Part shown: piece after piece, positions 60,196 to 64,000 of the stretch
Layout: each line of letters begins with the position of its first letter
How positions within the stretch are numbered: position 1 is the first letter of the stretch
Assembly: GCF_028767125.1 (NCBI RefSeq)
Contig: NZ_JAKCWP010000003.1
Span: 310,001-374,000, forward strand
Direction: 5' to 3'
DNA: 64,000 bases
From: Chelativorans sp. YIM 93263
GTDB lineage: Bacteria > Pseudomonadota > Alphaproteobacteria > Rhizobiales > Rhizobiaceae
Made by a program: the position numbers and the translations under genes
Notes under the pieces: model-generated
What the model was told of the DNA's origin: nothing
Seen by the model: only the letters and a program-made list of their open reading frames with translations
Database searches by the model: none

Positions 60196-61185
60196 TCAAA
60201 CCGTCACGACAATCTTGCCGAACTGTTCGCCCGATTCCAGAAACCGATGCGCCTCGACGATCTGATCGAAGGGAAAGGTTTTGGCGATGACTGGCTTAAG
60301 CGCGCCGGCCTCCAGGCCTTTGAGAATATATGCCTTGGCGGCCTCCAGCCGGCCCTGGTCGCCGGTGATCTCATGCACGAGGTAGCCGCGCAGCGTCAGG
60401 GTCTTGCTCAGCACGGCAAACAGCGGGAACGGTGTCGGCTCAGGGCTCAGGCCTCCATATTCAATCAATATCCCACCCGGTGACATCGCCGCCGTCAGAG
60501 GCTCGAAGATCGGGCCGCCCACGGGATCGAACACGACGCGCACACCCTGCGAGCCGGCGATGTCCTTCAGCCGCGCTTCCAGATCTTCCTCCTCGGAAGC
60601 GATGACATGGTTGGCGCCGGCATCGAGCAGAGCCTGCTTCTTGGCAGATGTCCGGGTAACCGCGATGGCGGTCGCGCCTGTCAGGTTGGCGATCTGGATC
60701 GCGGCGAGGCCGACACTGCTGGATGCCGCGGTGATGACCGCAAAGTCCCCGCTGTGGAGTTTGGCGATATCGATCAACGCGCCGTAGGCGGTGAGATATT
60801 GCATCCAGACGGCCGCTGCCGCTTCCCAGCTGAGCGATGGCGGGTGCTTTACGACCAGTTCGGCAGGAAAGGTGACCAACTCGCCATAGGCCGGCCACCG
60901 CGTCATCGATACCGGCGGCACCACGCTGACGGCGTCGCCCGGCGCGAAACCGTCCACGCCCTCGCCCACCGTTTCGACGACGCCAGCGGCCTCCAGGCCG
61001 AGACCGGACGGGAATGTCGGCGTCTCGATATAGGTGCCCCGCCGCAACAGGGCTTCGGCCCGGTTGAGGCCCAGCGCCTTGACCCGGATCTGAACCTCCC
61101 CCCGGCCGGGCTTCGGAACGTCGACGTCCTCGATGCGCAGAACCTCGGGACCACCATGCTCGTGAATGCGAACGACGCGAACCAT
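60196..61185 (-). CDS. Zinc-less quinone oxidoreductase-like MDR family protein
   Basis: This 329-residue NADPH-dependent oxidoreductase has a GroES-like N-terminal domain (about residues 1-125; NRAEALLRRGTYIETPTFPSG is the family's substrate region) and a Rossmann domain (about 125-290; AVITAASSSVGLAAIQIANL). No zinc-ligand cysteines occur. It probably reduces quinones or alkenals. The start at 61185 was chosen because the upstream in-frame extension is unlike the family. It is divergent from a LysR gene, which probably controls it. Confidence 0.9.
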   Translation of the reverse strand: MVRVVRIHEHGGPEVLRIEDVDVPKPGRGEVQIRVKALGLNRAEALLRRGTYIETPTFPSGLGLEAAGVVETVGEGVDGFAPGDAVSVVPPVSMTRWPAYGELVTFPAELVVKHPPSLSWEAAAAVWMQYLTAYGALIDIAKLHSGDFAVITAASSSVGLAAIQIANLTGATAIAVTRTSAKKQALLDAGANHVIASEEEDLEARLKDIAGSQGVRVVFDPVGGPIFEPLTAAMSPGGILIEYGGLSPEPTPFPLFAVLSKTLTLRGYLVHEITGDQGRLEAAKAYILKGLEAGALKPVIAKTFPFDQIVEAHRFLESGEQFGKIVVTV

Positions 61186-61290
61186 CTGCCAGCAACTCCA
61201 AAATAATTGAATTGAATGCTCTATGCCGATAGGGGAAAAGCAGATAAAGAGCCGAAACAGCAATATAGTCGAAACCATGGGTTTTTAATC

Positions 61291-62190
61291 ATGGATCGCC
61301 TCACCAGCATGGCCGTCTTCGTCAAGGCCGCCGATCTCGGCTCGTTCGCGGCGGCTGCGGCGGCGCTTGATCTGTCGGGACCGATGGTCGGCAAGCATGT
61401 CCGCTTCCTTGAGGAGCGGCTGGGCGTGCGCCTCATCAACCGCACCACGCGCCGCCAGAGCCTGACCGAGTTCGGGCGCGCATACTACGAGCGCTGCCGC
61501 GTGGTGCTGGCAGAGGCCGAAGCCGCCGATGCACTCGCGGCCGATCAATTCGCTGAGCCGCGCGGAAAGCTGCGTGTCACCATGCCCGTGCATTTCGGCC
61601 GGCGCTGCGTTGCCCCCGTCCTGCTGGAACTCGCGCAGCAATATCCTGCACTGGAACTCGATCTATCCTTCAACGACCACATCACCGACCTTGCGGAAGA
61701 TGGCTACGATCTCGCCATCCGGACCGGCAGCCTGCAGGACAAGGCCGGTGTGATCGCGCGCCGCGTCGCGCACCAGCGCATGGTGGTTTGTGCGTCGCCG
61801 GCCTATCTGGAGAGGCATGGCCGACCGCAACGGATCGAGGATCTGGAAAGGCACCATGCCGTCGTCTACCGCCGGTCCGGCCCCGCCGCGCCGTGGCTGT
61901 TTCCGCGCGACGGCGAACCTGCGGTGGCAATCACGCCGCTCAACCGGATGCGGCTTGACGACCTTGACGCGATCGCCGACGCGGCAACCGTCGGCCTGGG
62001 GTTGGCCTGGCTGCCCTATTGGCTGGTGCGCGAGCGCATTCGGTCTGGCGCGCTGATCGAACTCCTGCCTGATGAGCCGGAATTTCTATACGATGCCTAC
62101 GCGCTGTGGCTGCAGACGCCTCACCTCCCATCGAAGATCCGCCTCGCTGTAGACGCGTTGGTGGCTGCATTGCCCAGGTACATGGCTTGA
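61291..62190 (+). CDS. LysR family transcriptional regulator
   Basis: This 299-residue activator/repressor has a winged HTH (residues 1-62; SFAAAAAALDLSGPMVGKHV, then EERLGVRLINRTTRRQSLT) and a LysR substrate-binding domain (about residues 90-295; PVHFGRRCVAPVLLELAQQYP, then DLAIRTGSL). It belongs to the CrgA/AaeR-like group. The divergent MDR oxidoreductase gene is 105 bp away, so it is the likely target. The inducer is unknown, perhaps an electrophile or aromatic compound. Confidence 0.93.
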   Translation: MDRLTSMAVFVKAADLGSFAAAAAALDLSGPMVGKHVRFLEERLGVRLINRTTRRQSLTEFGRAYYERCRVVLAEAEAADALAADQFAEPRGKLRVTMPVHFGRRCVAPVLLELAQQYPALELDLSFNDHITDLAEDGYDLAIRTGSLQDKAGVIARRVAHQRMVVCASPAYLERHGRPQRIEDLERHHAVVYRRSGPAAPWLFPRDGEPAVAITPLNRMRLDDLDAIADAATVGLGLAWLPYWLVRERIRSGALIELLPDEPEFLYDAYALWLQTPHLPSKIRLAVDALVAALPRYMA

Positions 62191-62220
62191 AATTGGAGAG
62201 AACGGCCATGAAGGCGCAGC

Positions 62221-62367
62221 ATGGAGCAATTCTCCGGCGGTTGCCTGTGCGGCGACGTCCGAATCGTGGCCTCGGGACGCCCATACCAGGTTGGCGTTTG
62301 CCTGGACTGTCGCAAACATCATGGCGCCGTTTTATGCCTTTGCGCGTCGTCGCATCCGGCATCATAG
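62221..62367 (+). pseudogene. Truncated GFA (glutathione-dependent formaldehyde-activating) family gene
   Basis: This 48-residue fragment starts MEQFSGGCLCGDVRIVASGR and continues PYQVGVCLDCRKHHGA. It keeps the GFA zinc-binding opening (SGGCLCG). A second site of the form VGxCHCxxCR appears here as VGVCLDCR, apparently short by two residues. After KHHGA the reading frame becomes unrelated and ends at 62367. A full member has about 120-140 residues, so the 3' part is missing. The break coincides with the start of sequence related to the HTH gene at 59.1 kb. Confidence 0.7.
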
Positions 62368-62400
62368 AAGCGCGTTTTCAAGTCATCCGCATTCAAGTCA
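62345..62400 (-). pseudogene. Relic of the HTH (antitoxin-like) gene next to the RES gene
   Basis: These 56 bases match 59111-59166 at 46 positions by hand alignment. On the minus strand they keep the reading NADDLKTRFYDAGCDDA, against NADDFESRFYDAGCDDA in the intact gene. The relic abuts the RES stop codon at 62398-62400 and the truncated GFA gene on the other side, so it marks a recombination or decay junction. Confidence 0.75.
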
Positions 62401-63087
62401 CTTCACAAAAACGACCTCCGGCCCTTTTCCGCCGCTCCACACCAGCCGGTATGACGCCCCGCGCGTCACCTGCCTGATGCAGTCGGGCCGCAGCGTGGCG
62501 ATGCAGGTTCCGCCCGCGTGGCGGACGGCGGGATAGATGATCCCGCCGAGCCCCTGCCCGCGCATTTCTTCTGCCAGCTTCTGTCCGGCCGGGTAGCCGA
62601 CCGCCGTGTCGGGATCGAGACAGGGCTCGCCCTCGCGCCCCACGAGCGAGGCCATCCGGCCCGCAATATGCGCCAGAAGCTGCACATATTGCGTGGTGTT
62701 TTCCGTTTCGCCGGTGTTCTTCAGTTCGCGCGTCAGGTGAAACCCCACTTCCGCCAGGCAGGTCTCGACGGCCAGCGCCGCATACCAGGCGCCGCGCCCT
62801 TCGCCGTTGAAGCGGTTGCCGCCGACGCGCGTGTAGACAAACGCTGCGTTCACGTAGGTCCAGCCATAGCCGAAAGTCTCGGTCAGAAGCTCGCCGGGCG
62901 AAACCTCGTCCAGCTTTCCGGCCTGGCCCAGCAGGCGGCTGCTGGTCCTGGCCTCAAGCGCGTCCAGAATCTCTTTCTCGTCGTCATCGTCATAGAGCGG
63001 GGCGATGGCCGGTTCGTCGACATAGGCGCTCGAAAGAAGCCGGTGCGTGTGCGCCTCGTTGAAGTCCACCAGGGGGAAGTCGATCAC
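62398..63087 (-). CDS. RES-domain toxin
   Basis: This 229-residue toxin has the RES domain (about residues 70-215), named for conserved Arg, Glu and Ser. The Arg/Tyr region is in GGNRFNGEGRGAWYAALAVE with the Glu in TCLAEVGFH. The later Ser-containing segment is not certain by eye. RES toxins degrade NAD+ or ADP-ribosylate targets and are counteracted by an Xre-MbcA/ParS antitoxin, here encoded just upstream with a four-base overlap. The start at 63087 is the first ATG in the frame (MIDFPLVDFNE). Confidence 0.88.
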   Translation of the reverse strand: MIDFPLVDFNEAHTHRLLSSAYVDEPAIAPLYDDDDEKEILDALEARTSSRLLGQAGKLDEVSPGELLTETFGYGWTYVNAAFVYTRVGGNRFNGEGRGAWYAALAVETCLAEVGFHLTRELKNTGETENTTQYVQLLAHIAGRMASLVGREGEPCLDPDTAVGYPAGQKLAEEMRGQGLGGIIYPAVRHAGGTCIATLRPDCIRQVTRGASYRLVWSGGKGPEVVFVK

Positions 63088-63476
63088 ATCCCGCCCCTCA
63101 GCCCGTCGATATGCCGGCGCATGCGCATCATTTCCGGTATGCCGCCCTCGATCATCACGTCCACCGGCGTCCGTCCGCCAAATCCATCATTCGGGCGCTT
63201 GGGCCAGCCATAGGTGAGCGGTCCGTTGAAAAGAAGCCGCAAGCCTTTGAAAAGGCCGATCAAAAGGCTCGCGCGCATCAACTGGTCCTGGTTGAGGTTG
63301 CCAGCAAAGGTTCCGTCCTTCATGCGCGACCATGTGCGCACGTTCACGCCGGCAAGCGCGGCCGCCTCGTCATTGGTCAGCTTCCATTGCGCGGCAATCC
63401 GCGAAAGCGCCTTAACGACCGCCGCCTTCTGATCTTGAAGCGGCGCATCTTCGGTAATATGAAACGCGAGAGCCAT
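63084..63476 (-). CDS. Xre/MbcA/ParS-family antitoxin of the RES toxin
   Basis: This 130-residue antitoxin has an N-terminal Xre-like helix-turn-helix (about residues 30-70; LTNDEAAALAGVNVRTWSRM) and a C-terminal MbcA/ParS toxin-binding domain (about residues 70-130; LMRASLLIGLFKGLRLLFNG, then NDGFGGRTPVDVMIEGG, the NPxxFGGxxPxDLL-like motif). It blocks the RES active site and represses the operon. AGGAG lies about eight bases before the ATG. Two identical palindromes flank the -10 upstream. Confidence 0.92.
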   Translation of the reverse strand: MALAFHITEDAPLQDQKAAVVKALSRIAAQWKLTNDEAAALAGVNVRTWSRMKDGTFAGNLNQDQLMRASLLIGLFKGLRLLFNGPLTYGWPKRPNDGFGGRTPVDVMIEGGIPEMMRMRRHIDGLRGGM

Positions 63477-63487
63477 CGTCTATCTCC

Positions 63488-63530
63488 TGCCATATGGCAA
63501 AGATATGGGTTTTGCCATATGGCATGTCAA
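63488..63530 (-). promoter_or_regulatory. Promoter with two identical operators for the Xre-RES pair
   Basis: On the minus strand TTGACA (63530-63525), 17 bp and CATATC (63507-63502) form the promoter. TGCCATATGGCA occurs twice as a perfect 12-bp palindrome: in the spacer (63513-63524) and just upstream of the Shine-Dalgarno (63488-63499), with centres 25 bp apart. This fits cooperative autorepression by the antitoxin. Confidence 0.85.
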
Positions 63531-63694
63531 TCGAAATCGATTGCGAGGAGAGCGGTCGACTGGCCAAATATTCTCAACTGCCCGAACAAATATGCTAACA
63601 ATTATCCGGGAACTGCCTTCCGCTCTGGCCGTTGGGAGATTTCTCGACAGTTAAGGAAGAAGGCTTGAGGAACAAGGTTCCAGGCAGTCCGGCC

Positions 63695-64000
63695 ATGGAA
63701 GAAAAGCGCGTGCCGAAGGAAAGACAGGTGCCGAGGGCGACAAAGCTCCTCGACATTGACGCCTGGATTGACTCTAGCCTCTACGAACTCCGGTTCAAGG
63801 CGGCAGAGGTCTGGGAGAATCTGACCATTTTCTTCCGCCGCTTCCGCGTGCGCGGGCCGAAACGGGCGGTGGTCGAGATTTTCGGCGAAGGCGCCACGCT
63901 TCTTGCCGCCGGTTCTGTGGTCATGCTGGGGCTGGCCACTCCAGCGATCGAGGCCAGCAAAGAGGACTGGCGCGCGCAGGACGATTATGCTGTCACATTC
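63695..64000 (+). CDS. Penicillin-binding protein 1A-type transglycosylase/transpeptidase (partial, N-terminus only)
   Basis: The first 102 residues of a class A PBP are present before the right edge. A cytoplasmic basic region (MEEKRVPKERQVPRATKLLD) and IDAWIDSSLYELRFKAAEVW lead into one membrane helix (about residues 67-87, AGSVVMLGLATPAIEASK), then EDWRAQDDYAVTF. This N-terminus, with 'xxDFAVTF' at the end, is how rhizobial bifunctional PBPs begin before their glycosyltransferase 51 domain. The domain itself is off the window. Confidence 0.7.
   Translation, partial: MEEKRVPKERQVPRATKLLDIDAWIDSSLYELRFKAAEVWENLTIFFRRFRVRGPKRAVVEIFGEGATLLAAGSVVMLGLATPAIEASKEDWRAQDDYAVTF

Noticed and set aside
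1-64000. CRISPR arrays, rRNA or tRNA genes
   Set aside because: No array of regular direct repeats with spacers, and no tRNA T-loop/acceptor pattern outside coding sequence, was found by eye; GTTCGAATCC near 26145 lies inside the beta-lactamase-fold gene.

Overview
Organism: the window is GC-rich and has the gene content of an alphaproteobacterium of the order Hyphomicrobiales (Rhizobiales), most like Phyllobacteriaceae (Mesorhizobium/Nitratireductor/Chelativorans relatives). Reasons: the block pleC-like kinase / glnE / two-component system / degP / ccmH-F-E-I / feuQ-feuP-feuN resembles the layout known from Sinorhizobium; cytochrome c maturation genes are in the rhizobial cycHJKL order; CcrM-type GANTC sites cluster upstream of a cell-cycle kinase; and there is a complete Rhodobacter-type gene transfer agent (GTA) structural cluster. 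This assignment is inference from content, not from a marker gene. Layout: 1-2.8 kb holds a siderophore/haem-type iron ABC importer (two FecCD permeases, one cut by the left edge, divergent from the binding protein). 2.9-12.5 kb is mixed housekeeping: an acyl-CoA carboxylase biotin subunit, a DUF2147 protein, a GST, AMP nucleosidase, an EEP-fold protein and ETF:ubiquinone oxidoreductase. 12.6-17.8 kb has several small regulated units: a TetR regulator with twin palindromic operators, a family-4-like uracil-DNA glycosylase, an MmyB-type XRE regulator flanked by two copies of one operator, and an EamA exporter. 18-23 kb has a CoxL-type molybdoenzyme subunit divergent from aminopeptidase N. 23.4-41.1 kb is the envelope, signalling and cytochrome block (PleC-like kinase, a beta-lactamase-fold protein, GlnE, an OmpR/EnvZ pair, DegP, CcmHFEI, a lipoprotein, FeuQPN). 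41.3-57.7 kb, all on the minus strand, is the GTA cluster, read from 57.7 kb downward: g1 (TerS), g2 (TerL), a HicAB toxin-antitoxin module, g3 portal, a small membrane protein, g4 protease, g5 capsid, g6-g15 and a holin-like gene. All genes are open and no integrase, replication or repressor genes accompany them. 57.8-63.5 kb is a small-module region: a membrane-anchored receiver-like protein, a HicA-like/HTH gene pair with its own palindromic promoter, a Rid protein, an oxidoreductase/LysR pair, a truncated GFA-family gene, and an Xre-RES toxin-antitoxin pair. The window ends in the start of a penicillin-binding protein. How it fits together: the strongest unit is the GTA. It is preceded by a sigma70-like promoter with a palindrome between -35 and -10, then by a roughly 110-nt leader that contains an intrinsic terminator, which suggests control by termination/antitermination or a short leader RNA. 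Three intergenic gaps inside it carry full copies of a 132-139 bp palindromic repeat, a fourth gap carries a different palindrome, and a fifth (between terminase and portal) carries HicAB with its own promoter. The adjacent 8 kb contains two further toxin-antitoxin-like pairs and a relic of one of them, so this flank looks like a hot spot for such modules.
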